From assembly GCA_964035775.1 (NCBI GenBank), contig OZ038318.1:12594801-12658800 (forward strand): a stretch of 64,000 bases of DNA, written 5' to 3'. Below the pieces are notes generated by a model. It worked only from the letters and a program-made list of their open reading frames with translations. It made no database searches and was not told the origin of the DNA. Numbering within the stretch: the first letter of the stretch is position 1; each line of letters opens with the position of its first letter. The position numbers and the translations under genes were made by a program. This DNA comes from Osedax frankpressi. Taxonomy: Eukaryota > Annelida > Polychaeta > Sabellida > Siboglinidae. Below, one piece after another: positions 27,401 to 41,900 of this stretch.

Positions 27401-30400
27401 GGCAGTAACTTGAGGTTGTAACAAAGGCAGTAACTTGAGGTTGTAACAAAGGCAGTAACTTGTAACAAAGGCAGTAACTTGAGGTTGTAACAAAGGCAGT
27501 AACTTAAGGTTGTAACAAAGGCAGTAACTTGAGGTTGTAACAAAGGCAGTAACTTGTAACAAAGGCAGTAACTTGAGGTTGTAACAAAGACAGTAACTTG
27601 TAACAAAGGCAGTAACTTGAGGTTGTAACAAAGACAGTAACTTGAGGTTGTAACAAAGGCAGTAACTTGTAACAAAGGCAGTAACTTGAGGTTGTAACAA
27701 AGGCAGTAACTTGAGGTTGTAACAAAGGCAGTAACTTGAGGTTGTAACAAAGGCAGTAACTTGAGGTTGTAACAAAGGCAGTAACTTGAGGTTGTAACAA
27801 AGGCAGTAACTTGTAACAAAGGCAGTAACTTGAGGTTGTAACAAAGGCAGTAACTTGTAACAAAGGCAGTAACTTGAGGTTGTAACAAAGGCAGTAACTT
27901 GAGGTTGTAACAAAGGCAGTAACTTGTAACAAAGGCAGTAACTTGAGGTTGTAACAAAGGCAGTAACTTGAGGTTGTAACAAAGGCAGTAACTTGTAACA
28001 AAGGCAGTAACTTGAGGTTGTAACAAAGGCAGTAACTTGAAGTTGTAACAAATGCAGTAACTTGAGGTTGTAACAAAGACAGTAACTTGTAACAAAGGCA
28101 GTAACTTGAGGTTGTAACAAAGGCAGTAACTTGTAACAAAGGCAGTAACTTGAGGTTGTAACAAAGGCAGTAACTTGTAACAAAGGCTGTAACTTGAGGT
28201 TGTAACAAAGGCAGTAACTTGAGGTTGTAACAAAGGCAGTAACTTGAGGTTGTAACAAAGGCAGTAACTTGAGGTTGTAACAAAGGCAGTAACTTGAGGT
28301 TGTAACAAAGGCAGTAACTTGAGGTTGTAACAAAGGCAGTAACTTGAGGTTGTAACAAAGGCAGTAACTTGAGGTTGTAACAAAGGCAGTAACTTGAGGT
28401 TGTAACAAAGGCAGTAACTTGTAACAAAGGCAGTAACTTGAGGTTGTAACAAAGGCAGTAACTTGAGGTTGTAACAAAGGCAGTAACTTGAGGTTGTAAC
28501 AAAGGCAGTAACTTGTAACAAAGGCAGTAACTTGAGGTTATAACAAAGGCAGTAACTTGTAACAAAGGCAGTAACTTGAGGTTGTAACAAAGGCAGTAAC
28601 TTGAGGTTGTAACAAAGGCAGTAACTTGAGGTTGTAACAAAGGCAGTAACTTGTAACAAAGGCAGTAACTTGAGGTTGTAACAAAGGCAGTAACTTGAGG
28701 TTGTAACAAAGGCAGTAACTTGTAACAAAGGCAGTAACTTGAGGTTGTAACAAAGGCAGTAACTTGAGGTTGTAACAAAGGCAGTAACTTGAGGTTGTAA
28801 CAAAGGCAGTAACTTGAGGTTGTAACAAAGGCAGTAACTTGAGGTTGTAACAAAGGCAGTAACTTGAGGTTGTAACAAAGGCAGTAACTTGTAACAAAGG
28901 CAGTAACTTGAGGTTGTAACAAAGGCAGTAACTTGAGGTTGTAACAAAGGCAGTAACTTGAGGTTGTAACAAAGGCAGTAACTTGAGGTTGTAACAAAGG
29001 CAGTAACTTGAGGTTGTAACAAAGGCAGTAACTTGAGGTTATAACAAAGGCAGTAACTTGTAACAAAGGCAGTAACTTGAGGTTGTAACAAAGGCAGTAA
29101 CTTGTAACAAAGGCAGTAACTTGAGGTTGTAACAAAGGCTGTAACTTGTAACAAAGGCAGTAACTTGAGGTTGTAACAAAGGCAGTAACTTGAGGTTGTA
29201 ACAAAGGCAGTAACTTGAGGTTGTAACAAAGGCAGTAACTTGAGGTTGTAACAAAGGCAGTAACTTGTAACAAAGGCAGTAACTTGAGGTTGTAACAAAG
29301 GCAGTAACTTGAGGTTGTAACAAAGGCAGTAACTTGAGGTTGTAACAAAGACAGTAACTTGAGGTTGTAACAAAGGCAGTAACTTGAGGTTGTAACAAAG
29401 GCAGTAACTTGTAACAAAGGCAGTAACTTGAGGTTGTAACAAAGGCAGTAACTTGAGGTTGTAACAAAGGCAGTAACTTGTAACAAAGGCAGTAACTTGA
29501 GGTTGTAACAAAGACAGTAACTTGAGGTTATAACAAAGGCAGTAACTTGAGGTTGTAACAAAGGCAGTAACTTGAGGTTATAACAAAGGCAGTAACTTGT
29601 AACAAAGGCAGTAACTTGAGGTTGTAACAAAGGCAGTAACTTGTAACAAAGGCAGTAACTTGAGGTTGTAACAAAGGCAGTAACTTGTAACAAAGGCAGT
29701 AACTTGAGGTTGTAACAAAGGCAGTAACTTGTAACAAAGGCAGTAACTTGAGGTTGTAACAAAGGCAGTAACTTGTAACAAAGGCAGTAACTTGAGGTTG
29801 TAACAAAGGCAGTAACTTGAGGTTGTAACAAAGGCAGTAACTTGTAACAAAGGCAGTAACTTGAGGTTGTAACAAAGGCAGTAACTTGAGGTTGTAACAA
29901 AGGCAGTAACTTGAGGTTGTAACAAAGGCAGTAACTTGAGGTTGTAACAAAGGCAGTAACTTGTAACAAAGGCAGTAACTTGAGGTTGTAACAAAGGCAG
30001 TAACTTGAAGTTGTAACAAAGGCAGTAACTTGTAACAAAGGCAGTAACTTGAGGTTGTAACAAAGGCAGTAACTTGAGGTTGTAACAAAGGCAGTAACTT
30101 GAGGTTGTAACAAAGGCAGTAACTTGAGGTTGTAACAAAGGCAGTAACTTGTAACAAAGGCAGTAACTTGAGGTTGTAACAAAGGCAGTAACTTGAGGTT
30201 GTAACAAAGGCAGTAACTTGTAACAAAGGCAGTAACTTGAGGTTGTAACAAAGGCAGTAACTTGAGGTTGTAACAAAGGCAGTAACTTGTAACAAAGGCA
30301 GTAACTTGAGGTTGTAACAAAGGCAGTAACTTGAGGTTGTAACAAAGGCAGTAACTTGTAACAAAGGCAGTAACTTGAGGTTGTAACAAAGGCAGTAACT

Positions 30401-33269
30401 TGTAACAAAGGCAGTAACTTGAGGTTGTAACAAAGGCAGTAACTTGAAGTTGTAACAAAGGCAGTAACTTGTAACAAAGGCAGTAACTTGAGGTTGTAAC
30501 AAAGGCAGTAACTTGAAGTTGTAACAAAGGCAGTAACTTGAGGTTGTAACAAAGGCAGTAACTTGTAACAAAGGCAGTAACTTGAGGTTGTAACAAAGGC
30601 AGTAACTTGAAGTTGTAACAAAGGCAGTAACTTGTAACAAAGGCAGTAACTTGAGGTTGTAACAAAGGCAGTAACTTGTAACAAAGGCAGTAACTTGAGG
30701 TTGTAACAAAGGCAGTAACTTGAAGTTGTAACAAAGGCAGTAACTTGTAACAAAGGCAGTAACTTGAGGTTGTAACAAAGGCAGTAACTTGTAACAAAGG
30801 CAGTAACTTGAGGTTGTAACAAAGGCAGTAACTTGAAGTTGTAACAAAGGCAGTAACTTGAGGTTGTAACAAAGGCAGTAACTTGAGGTTGTAACAAAGG
30901 CAGTAACTTGTAACAAAGGCAGTAACTTGAGGTTGTAACAAAGGCAGTAACTTGAGGTTGTAACAAAGGCAGTAACTTGTAACAAAGGCAGTAACTTGAG
31001 GTTGTAACAAAGGCAGTAACTTGAAGTTGTAACAAAGGCAGTAACTTGTAACAAAGGCAGTAACTTGAGGTTGTAACAAAGGCAGTAACTTGTAACAAAG
31101 GCAGTAACTTGAGGTTGTAACAAAGGCAGTAACTTGAAGTTGTAACAAAGGCAGTAACTTGTAACAAAGGCAGAAACTTGAGGTTGTAACAAAGGCAGTA
31201 ACTTGTAACAAAGGCAGTAACTTGAGGTTGTAACAAAGGCAGTAACTTGAAGTTGTAACAAAGGCAGTAACTTGAGGTTGTAACAAAGGCAGTAACTTGA
31301 GGTTGTAACAAAGGCAGTAACTTGAGGTTGTAACAAAGGCAGTAACTTGTAACAAAGGCAGTAACTTGAGGTTGTAACAAAGGCAGTAACTTGAGGTTGT
31401 AACAAAGGCAGTAACTTGTAACAAAGGCAGTAACTTGAGGTTGTAACAAAGGCAGTAACTTGTAACAAAGGCAGTAACTTGAGGTTGTAACAAAGGCAGT
31501 AACTTGAGGTTGTAACAAAGGCAGTAACTTGAGGTTGTAACAAAGGCAGTAACTTGTAACAAAGGCAGTAACTTGAGGTTGTAACAAAGGCAGTAACTTG
31601 AGGTTGTAACAAAGGCAGTAACTTGAGGTTGTAACAAAGGCAGTAACTTGAGGTTGTAACAAAGACAGTAACTTGAGGTTGTAACAAATGCAGTAACTTG
31701 AGGTTGTAACAAAGGCAGTAACTTGTAACAAAGGCAGTAACTTGAGGTTGTAACAAAGGCAGTAACTTGAGGTTGTAACAAAGGCAGTAACTTGTAACAA
31801 AGGCAGTAACTTGAGATTGTAACAAAGGCAGTAACTTGTAACAAATGCAGTAACTTGAGGTTGTAACAAAGGCAGTAACTTGAGGTGGTAACAAAGGCAG
31901 TAACTTGTAACAAATGCAGTAACTTGAGGTTGTAACAAAGGCAGTAACTTGTAACAAAGGCAGTAACTTGAGGTTGTAACAAAGGCAGTAACTTGAGGTT
32001 GTAACAAAGGCAGTAACTTGTAACAAAGGCAGTAACTTGAGATTGTAACAAAGGCAGTAACTTGAGGTTGTAACAAAGGCAGTAACTTGTAACAAAGGCA
32101 GTAACTTGTAACAAAGGCAGTAACTTGAGGTTGTAACAAAGGCAGTAACTTGAGGTTGTAACAAAGGCAGTAACTTGAGGTTGTAACAAAGGCAGTAACT
32201 TGTAACAAAGGCAGTAACTTGAGATTGTAACAAAGGCAGTAACTTGAGGTTGTAACAAAGGCAGTAACTTGTAACAAAGGCAGTAACTTGTAACAAAGGC
32301 AGTAACTTGAGGTTGTAACAAAGGCAGTAACTTGTAACAAAGGCAGTAACTTGAGGTTGTAACAAAGGCAGTAACTTGAGGTTGTAACAAAGGCAGTAAC
32401 TTGTAACAAAGGCAGTAACTTGAGGTTGTAACAAATGCAGTAACTTGAGGTTGTAACAAAGACAGTAACTTGAGGTTGTAACAAAGGCAGTAACTTGAGG
32501 TTGTAACAAAGGCAGTAACTTGAGGTTGTAACAAAGGCAGTAACTTGTAACAAAGGCAGTAACTTGAGGTTGTAACAAAGGCAGTAACTTGTAACAAAGG
32601 CAGTAACTTGTAACAAAGGCAGTAACTTGAGGTTGTAACAAAGGCAGTAACTTGAGGTTGTAACAAAGGCAGTAACTTGTAACAAAGGCAGTAACTTGAG
32701 GTTGTAACAAAGGCAGTAACTTGAGGTTGTAACAAAGGCAGTAACTTGTAACAAAGGCAGTAACTTGAGGTTGTAACAAAGGCAGTAACTTGTAACAAAG
32801 GCAGTAACTTGAGGTTGTAACAAATGCAGTAACTTGAGGTTGTAACAAAGACAGTAACTTGAGGTTGTAACAAAGGCAGTAACTTGAGGTTGTAACAAAG
32901 GCAGTAACTTGAGGTTGTAACAAAGGCAGTAACTTGTAACAAAGGCAGTAACTTGAGGTTGTAACAAAGGCAGTAACTTGTAACAAAGGCAGTAACTTGA
33001 GGTTGTAACAAAGGCAGTAACTTGTAACAAAGGCAGTAACTTGTAACAAAGGCAGTAACTTGAGGTTGTAACAAAGGCAGTAACTTGTAACAAAGGCAGT
33101 AACTTGAGGTTGTAACAAAGGCAGTAACTTGAGGTTGTAACAAAGGCAGTAACTTGAGGTTGTAACAAAGGCAGTAACTTGTAACAAAGGCAGTAACTTG
33201 AGGTTGTAACAAAGGCAGTAACTTGAGGTTGTAACAAAGGCAGTAACTTGAGGTTGTAACAAAGGCAGT

Positions 33270-34655
33270 AACTTATAACAAAGGCAGTAACTTGAGGTTG
33301 TAACAAAGGCAGTAACTTGAGGTTGTAACAAAGGCAGTAACTTGAGGTTGTAACAAAGGCAGTAACTTGTAACAAAGGCAGTAACTTGAGGTTGTAACAA
33401 AGGCAGTAACTTGAGGTTGTAACAAAGGCAGTAACTTGTAACAAAGGCAGTAACTTGTAACAAAGGCAGTAACTTGAGGTTGTAACAAAGGCAGTAATTT
33501 GAGATTGTAACAAAGGCAGTAACTTGAGGTTGTAACAAAGGCTGTAACTTGAGGTTGTAACAAAGTCAGTAACTTGTAACAAAGGCAGTAACTTGAGGTT
33601 GTAACAAAGACAGTAACTTGTAACAAAGGCAGTAACTTGAGGTTGTAACAAAGGCAGTAACTTGAGGTTGTAACAAAGGCAGTAACTTGAGGTTGTAACA
33701 AAGGCAGTAACTTGTAACAAAGGCAGTAACTTGAGGTTGTAACAAAGGCAGTAACTTGAGGTTGTAACAAAGGCAGTAACTTGAGTTTGTAACAAAGGCA
33801 GTAACTTGTAACAAAGGCAGTAACTTGAAGTTGTAACAAAGGCAGTAACTTGTAACAAAGGCAGTAACTTGAGGTTGTAACAAAGGCAGTAACTTGTAAC
33901 AAAGGCAGTAACTTGAGGTTGTAACAAAGGCAGTAACTTGTAACAAAGGCAGTAACTTGAGTTTGTAACAAAGGCAGTAACTTGAGGTTGTAACAAAGGC
34001 AGTAACTTGAGGTTGTAACAAAGGCAGTAACTTGAGGTTGTAACAAAGGCAGTAACTTGTAACAAAGGCAGTAACTTGAGGTTGTAACAAAGGCAGTAAC
34101 TTGAGGTTGTAACAAAGGCAGTAACTTGAGGTTGTAACAAAGGCAGTAACTTGAGGTTGTAACAAAGGCAGTAACTTAAGGTTGTAACAAAGGCAGTAAC
34201 TTGAGGTTGTAACAAAGGCAGTAACTTGAGGTTGTAACAAAGGCAGTAACTTGAGGTTGTAACAAAGGCAGTAACTTGTAACAAAGGCAGTAACTTGAGG
34301 TTGTAACAAAGGCAGTAACTTGAGTTTGTAACAAAGGCAGTAACTTGTAACAAAGGCAGTAACTTGAAGTTGTAACAAAGGCAGTAACTTGTAACAAAGG
34401 CAGTAACTTGAGGTTGTAACAAAGGCAGTAACTTGTAACAAAGGCAGTAACTTGAGGTTGTAACAAAGGCAGTAACTTGTAACAAAGGCAGTAACTTGAG
34501 TTTGTAACAAAGGCAGTAACTTGAGGTTGTAACAAAGGCAGTAACTTGAGGTTGTAACAAAGGCAGTAACTTGAGGTTGTAACAAAGGCAGTAACTTGTA
34601 ACAAAGGCAGTAACTTGAGGTTGTAACAAAGGCAGTAACTTGAGGTTGTAACAAA
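33270..34655. repeat. 539-bp higher-order duplication inside the satellite
   Basis: GAGTTTG variants at 33,783 and 33,959 recur at 34,322 and 34,498, each exactly 539 bp to the right (six 19-bp plus seventeen 25-bp units). Minus-strand translations of the two blocks match over about 120 codons. The outer limits are approximate. Confidence 0.75.
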
Positions 34656-37600
34656 GGCAGTAACTTGAGGTTGTAACAAAGGCAGTAACTTGAGGTTGTA
34701 ACAAAGGCAGTAACTTAAGGTTGTAACAAAGGCAGTAACTTGAGGTTGTAACAAAGGCAGTAACTTGAGGTTGTAACAAAGGCAGTAACTTGAGGTTGTA
34801 ACAAAGGCAGTAACTTGAGGTTGTAACAAAGGCAGTAACTTGTAACAAAGGCAGTAACTTAAGGTTGTAACAAAGGCAGTAACTTGAGGTTGTAACAAAG
34901 GCTGTAACTTGTAACAAAGGCAGTAACTTGAGGTTGTAACAAAGGCAGTAACTTGAGGTTGTAACAAAGGCAGTAACTTGTAACAAAGGCAGTAACTTGA
35001 GGTTGTAACAAAGGCAGTAACTTGAGGTTGTAACAAAGGCAGTAACTTGAGGTTGTAACAAAGGCAGTAACTTGTAACAAAGGCAGTAACTTGAGGTTGT
35101 AACAAAGGCAGTAACTTGAGGTTGTAACAAAGGCAGTAACTTGAGGTTGTAACAAAGGCAGTAACTTGTAACAAAGGCAGTAACTTGAGGTTGTAACAAA
35201 GGCAGTAACTTGAGGTTGTAAAAAAGGCAGTAACTTGAAGTTGTAACAAAGGCAGTAACTTGAGGTTGTAACAAAGGCAGTAACTTGAGGTTGTAACAAA
35301 GGCAGTAACTTGTAACAAAGGCAGTAACTTGAAGTTGTAACAAAGGCTGTAACTTGTAACAAAGGCAGTAACTTGAGGTTGTAACAAAGGCAGTAACTTG
35401 AGGTTGTAACAAAGGCAGTAATTTGTAACAAAGGCAGTAACTTGAGGTTGTAACAAAGGCAGTAACTTGAGGTTGTAACAAAGGCAGTAACTTGAGGTTG
35501 TAACAAAGGCAGTAACTTGTAACAAAGGCAGTAACTTAAGGTTGTAACAAAGGCAGTAACTTGAGGTTGTAACAAAGGCAGTAACTTGAGGTTGTAACAA
35601 AGGCAGTAACTTGAGGTTGTAACAAAGGCAGTAACTTGTAACAAAGGCAGTAACTTGAGGTTGTAACAAAGGCAGTAACTTGAGGTTGTAACAAAGGCAG
35701 TAACTTGTAACAAAGGCAGTAACTTAAGGTTGTAACAAAGGCAGTAACTTGAGGTTATAACAAAGGCAGTAACTTGAGGTTGTAACAAATGCAGTAACTT
35801 GAGGTTGTAACAAAGACAGTAACTTGAGGTTGTAACAAAGGCAGTAACTTGAGGTTGTAACAAATGCAGTAACTTGAGGTTGTAACAAAGACAGTAACTT
35901 GAGGTTGTAACAAAGGCAGTAACTTGAGGTTGTAACAAAGGCAGTAACTTGAGGTTGTAACAAAGGCAGTAACTTGTAACAAAGGCAGTAACTTGAGGTT
36001 GTAACAAAGGCAGTAACTTGTAACAAAGGCAGTAACTTGAGGTTGTAACAAAGGCAGTAACTTGAGGTTGTAACAAAGGCAGTAACTTGTAACAAAGGCA
36101 GTAACTTGAGGTTGTAACAAAGGCAGTAACTTGTAACAAAGGCAGTAACTTGAGGTTGTAACAAAGGCAGTAACTTGAGGTTGTAACAAAGGCAGTAACT
36201 TGTAACAAAGGCAGTAACTTGAGGTTGTAACAAAGGCAGTAACTTGTAACAAAGGCAGTAACTTGAGGTTGTAACAAAGGCAGTAACTTGTAACAAAGGC
36301 AGTAACTTGAGGTTGTAACAAAGGCAGTAACTTGTAACAAAGGCAGTAACTTGAGGTTGTAACAAAGGCAGTAACTTGTAACAAAGGCAGTAACTTGAGG
36401 TTGTAACAAAGGCAGTAACTTGAGGTTGTAACAAAGGCAGTAACTTGTAACAAAGGCAGTAACTTGAGGTTGTAACAAAGGCAGTAACTTGTAACAAAGG
36501 CAGTAACTTGAGGTTGTAACAAAGGCAGTAACTTGAGGTTGTAACAAAGGCAGTAACTTGTAACAAAGGCAGTAACTTGAGGTTGTAACAAAGGCAGTAA
36601 CTTGTAACAAAGGCAGTAACTTGAGGTTGTAACAAAGGCAGTAACTTGTAACAAAGGCAGTAACTTGAGGTTGTAACAAAGGCAGTAATTTGAGGTTGTA
36701 ACAAAGGCAGTAACTTGTAACAAAGGCAGTAACTTGAGGTTGTAACAAAGGCAGTAACTTGAGTTTGTAACAAAGGCAGTAACTTGTAACAAAGGCAGTA
36801 ACTTGAAGTTGTAACAAAGGCAGTAACTTGTAACAAAGGCAGTAACTTGTAACAAAGGCAGTAACTTGAGGTTGTAACAAAGGCAGTAATTTGAGGTTGT
36901 AACAAAGGCAGTAACTTGTAACAAAGGCAGTAACTTGAGGTTGTAACAAAGGCAGTAACTTGTAACAAAGGCAGTAACTTGAGGTTGTAACAAAGGCAGT
37001 AACTTGTAACAAAGGCAGTAACTTGAGGTTGTAACAAAGGCAGTAACTTGAGGTTGTAACAAAGGCAGTAACTTGAGGTTGTAACAAAGGCAGTAACTTG
37101 AGTTTGTAACAAAGGCAGTAACTTGTAACAAAGGCAGTAACTTGAAGTTGTAACAAAGGCAGTAACTTGTAACAAAGGCAGTAACTTAAGGTTGTAACAA
37201 AGGCAGTAACTTGTAACAAAGGCAGTAACTTGAGGTTGTAACAAAGGCAGTAACTTGAGGTTGTAACAAAGGCAGTAACTTGTAACAAAGGCAGTAACTT
37301 GTAACAAAGGCAGTAACTTGAGTTTGTAACAAAGGCAGTAACTTGTAACAAAGGCAGTAACTTGAAGTTGTAACAAAGGCAGTAACTTGTAACAAAGGCA
37401 GTAACTTGAGGTTGTAACAAAGGCAGTAACTTGTAACAAAGGCAGTAACTTGAGGTTGTAACAAAGGCAGTAACTTGTAACAAAGGCAGTAACTTGAGGT
37501 TGTAACAAAGGCAGTAACTTGAGGTTGTAACAAAGGCAGTAACTTGAGGTTGTAACAAAGGCAGTAACTTGAGTTTGTAACAAAGGCAGTAACTTGTAAC

Positions 37601-40600
37601 AAAGGCAGTAACTTGAAGTTGTAACAAAGGCAGTAACTTGTAACAAAGGCAGTAACTTAAGGTTGTAACAAAGGCAGTAACTTGAGGTTGTAACAAAGGC
37701 AGTAACTTGAGGTTGTAACAAAGGCAGTAACTTGTAACAAAGGCAGTAACTTGAGGTTGTAACAAAGGCAGTAACTTGAGGTTGTAACAAAGGCAGTAAC
37801 TTGAGGTTGTAACAAAGGCAGTAACTTGAGGTTGTAACAAAGGCAGTAACTTAAGGTTGTAACAAAGGCAGTAACTTGAGGTTGTAACAAAGGCAGTAAC
37901 TTGAGGTTGTAACAAAGGCAGTAACTTGAAGTTGTAACAAAGGCAGTAACTTGTAACAAAGGCAGTAACTTGAGGTTGTAACAAAGGCAGTAACTTGTAA
38001 CAAAGGCAGTAACTTGAGGTTGTAACAAAGGCAGTAACTTGAGGTTGTAACAAAGGCAGTAACTTGTAACAAAGGCAGTAACTTGAGGTTGTAACAAAGG
38101 CAGTAACTTGAGGTTGTAACAAAGGCTGTAACTTGTAACAAAGGCAGTAACTTGAGGTTGTAACAAAGGCAGTAACTTGTAACAAAGGCAGTAACTTGAG
38201 GTTGTAACAAAGGCAGTAACTTGTAACAAAGGCAGTAACTTGAGGTTGTAACAAAGGCAGTAACTTGTAACAAAGGCAGTAACTTGAGGTTGTAACAAAG
38301 GCAGTAACTTGAGGTTGTAACAAAGGCAGTAACTTGAGGTTATAACAAAGGCAGTAACTTGAGGTTGTAACAAAGGCAGTAACTTGTAACAAAGGCAGTA
38401 ACTTGAAGTTGTAACAAAGGCTGTAACTTGTAACAAAGGCAGTAACTTGAGGTTGTAACAAAGGCAGTAACTTGTAACAAAGGCAGTAACTTGAGGTTGT
38501 AACAAAGGCAGTAACTTGTAACAAAGGCAGTAACTTGAGGTTGTAACAAAGGCAGTAACTTGAGGTTGTAACAAAGGCAGTAACTTGAGGTTATAACAAA
38601 GGCAGTAACTTGAGGTTGTAACAAAGGCAGTAACTTGTAACAAAGGCAGTAACTTGAAGTTGTAACAAAGGCTGTAACTTGTAACAAAGGCAGTAACTTG
38701 AGGTTGTAACAAAGGCAGTAACTTGAGGTTGTAACAAAGGCAGTAACTTGTAACAAAGGCAGTAACTTGAGGTTGTAACAAAGGCAGTAACTTGAGGTTG
38801 TAACAAAGGCAGTAACTTGAGGTTGTAACAAAGGCAGTAACTTGAGGTTGTAACAAAGGCAGTAACTTGTAACAAAGGCAGTAACTTAAGGTTGTAACAA
38901 AGGCAGTAACTTGAGGTTGTAACAAAGGCTGTAACTTGTAACAAAGGCAGTAACTTGAGGTTGTAACAAAGGCAGTAACTTGAGGTTGTAACAAAGGCAG
39001 TAACTTGAGGTTGTAACAAAGGCAGTAACTTGAGGTTGTAAAAAAGGCAGTAACTTGAAGTTGTAACAAAGGCAGTAACTTGAGGTTGTAACAAAGGCAG
39101 TAACTTGTAACAAAGGCAGTAACTTGAAGTTGTAACAAAGGCTGTAACTTGTAACAAAGGCAGTAACTTGAGGTTGTAACAAAGGCAGTAACTTGAGGTT
39201 GTAACAAAGGCAGTAACTTGTAACAAAGGCAGTAACTTGAGGTTGTAACAAAGGCAGTAACTTGAGGTTGTAACAAAGGCAGTAACTTGAGGTTGTAACA
39301 AAGGCAGTAACTTGTAACAAAGGCAGTAACTTAAGGTTGTAACAAAGGCAGTAACTTGAGGTTGTAACAAAGGCAGTAACTTGAGGTTGTAACAAAGGCA
39401 GTAACTTGAGGTTGTAACAAAGGCAGTAACTTGTAACAAAGGCAGTAACTTGAGGTTGTAACAAAGGCAGTAACTTGAGGTTGTAACAAAGGCAGTAACT
39501 TGAGGTTGTAACAAAGGCAGTAACTTGAGGTTGTAACAAAGGCAGTAACTTGTAACAAAGGCAGTAACTTAAGGTTGTAACAAAGGCAGTAACTTGAGGT
39601 TATAACAAAGGCAGTAACTTGAGGTTGTAACAAAGGCAGTAACTTGTAACAAAGGCAGTAACTTAAGGTTGTAACAAAGGCAGTAACTTGAGGTTGTAAC
39701 AAAGGCAGTAACTTGAGGTTGTAACAAAGGCAGTAACTTGTAACAAAGGCAGTAACTTAAGGTTGTAACAAAGGCAGTAACTTGAGGTTGTAACAAAGGC
39801 AGTAACTTGAGGTTGTAACAAAGGCAGTAACTTGAGGTTGTAACAAAGGCAGTAACTTGTAACAAAGGCAGTAACTTGAGGTTGTAACAAAGGCAGTAAC
39901 TTGAGGTTGTAACAAAGGCAGTAACTTGAGGTTGTAACAAAGGCAGTAACTTGAGGTTGTAACAAAGGCAGTAACTTGTAACAAAGGCAGTAACTTAAGG
40001 TTGTAACAAAGGCAGTAACTTGAGGTTATAACAAAGGCAGTAACTTGAGGTTGTAACAAAGGCAGTAACTTGAGGTTGTAACAAAGGCAGTAACTTGTAA
40101 CAAAGGCAGTAACTTGAGGTTGTAACAAAGGCAGTAACTTGAGGTTGTAACAAAGGCAGTAACTTGAGGTTGTAACAAAGACAGTAACTTGAGGTTGTAA
40201 CAAATGCAGTAACTTGAGGTTGTAACAAAGACAGTAACTTGAGGTTGTAACAAAGGCAGTAACTTGAGGTTGTAACAAAGGCAGTAACTTGAGGTTGTAA
40301 CAAAGGCAGTAACTTGTAACAAAGGCAGTAACTTGAGGTTGTAACAAAGGCAGTAACTTGTAACAAAGGCAGTAACTTGAGGTTGTAACAAAGGCAGTAA
40401 CTTGAGGTTGTAACAAAGGCAGTAACTTGTAACAAAGGCAGTAACTTGAGGTTGTAACAAAGGCAGTAACTTGAGGTTGTAACAAAGGCAGTAACTTGTA
40501 ACAAAGGCAGTAACTTGAGGTTGTAACAAAGGCAGTAACTTGAGGTTGTAACAAAGGCAGTAACTTGAGGTTGTAACAAAGACAGTAACTTGAGGTTGTA

Positions 40601-41639
40601 ACAAAGGCAGTAACTTGAGGTTGTAACAAAGGCAGTAACTTGAGGTTGTAACAAAGGCAGTAACTTGTAACAAAGGCAGTAACTTGAGGTTGTAACAAAG
40701 GCAGTAACTTGTAACAAAGGCAGTAACTTGAGGTTGTAACAAAGGCAGTAACTTGTAACAAAGGCAGTAACTTGAGGTTGTAACAAAGGCAGTAACTTGT
40801 AACAAAGGCAGTAACTTGAGGTTGTAACAAAGTCAGTAACTTGAGGTTGTAACAAAGGCAGTAACTTGAGGTTGTAACAAAGGCAGTAACTTGAGGTTGT
40901 AACAAAGGCAGTAACTTGAGGTTGTAACAAAGGCAGTAACTTGAGGTTGTAACAAAGGCAGTAACTTGTAACAAAGGCAGTAACTTGAAGTTGTAACAAA
41001 GGCAGTAACTTGTAACAAAGGCAGTAACTTGAGGTTGTAACAAAGGCAGTAACTTGAGGTTGTAACAAAGGCAGTAACTTGAGGTTGTAACAAAGGCAGT
41101 AACTTGTAACAAAGGCAGTAACTTGAGGTTGTAACAAAGGCAGTAACTTGTAACAAAGGCAGTAACTTGAGGTTGTAACAAAGGCAGTAACTTGAGGTTG
41201 TAACAAAGGCAGTAACTTGTAACAAAGGCAGTAACTTGAAGTTGTAACAAAGGCAGTAACTTGTAACAAAGGCAGTAACTTGAGGTTATAACAAAGGCAG
41301 TAACTTGTAACAAAGGCAGTAACTTGTAACAAAGGCAGTAACTTGAGGTTATAACAAAGGCAGTAACTTGTAACAAAGGCAGTAACTTGTAACAAAGGCA
41401 GTAACTTGAGGTTGTAACAAAGGCAGTAACTTGAGGTTGTAACAAAGGCAGTAACTTGAGGTTGTAACAAAGGCAGTAACTTGTAACAAAGGCAGTAACT
41501 TGAGGTTGTAACAAAGGCAGTAACTTGTAACAAAGGCAGTAACTTGAGGTTGTAACAAAGGCAGTAACTTGAGGTTGTAACAAAGACAGTAACTTGAGGT
41601 TGTAACAAAGGCAGTAACTTGAGGTTGTAACAAAGGCAG

Positions 41640-41900
41640 TAACTTGAGGTTGTAACAAAGGCAGTAACTTGTAACAAAGGCAGTAACTTGTAACAAAGAC
41701 AGTAACTTGAGGTTGTAACAAAGGCAGTAACTTGAGGTTGTAACAAAGGCAGTAACTTGTAACAAAGGCAGTAACTTGTAACAAAGACAGTAACTTGAGG
41801 TTGTAACAAAGGCAGTAACTTGAGGTTGTAACAAAGGCAGTAACTTGTAACAAAGGCAGTAACTTGTAACAAAGACAGTAACTTGAGGTTGTAACAAAGG
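41640..41900. repeat. 88-bp tetramer repeat inside the satellite
   Basis: The AAAGAC variant falls at about 41,698, 41,786 and 41,874, spaced 88 bp, with the unit order 19-25-25-19 between marks. This is another local higher-order length, different from the 44-bp dimer run near 19.3 kb. Confidence 0.7.
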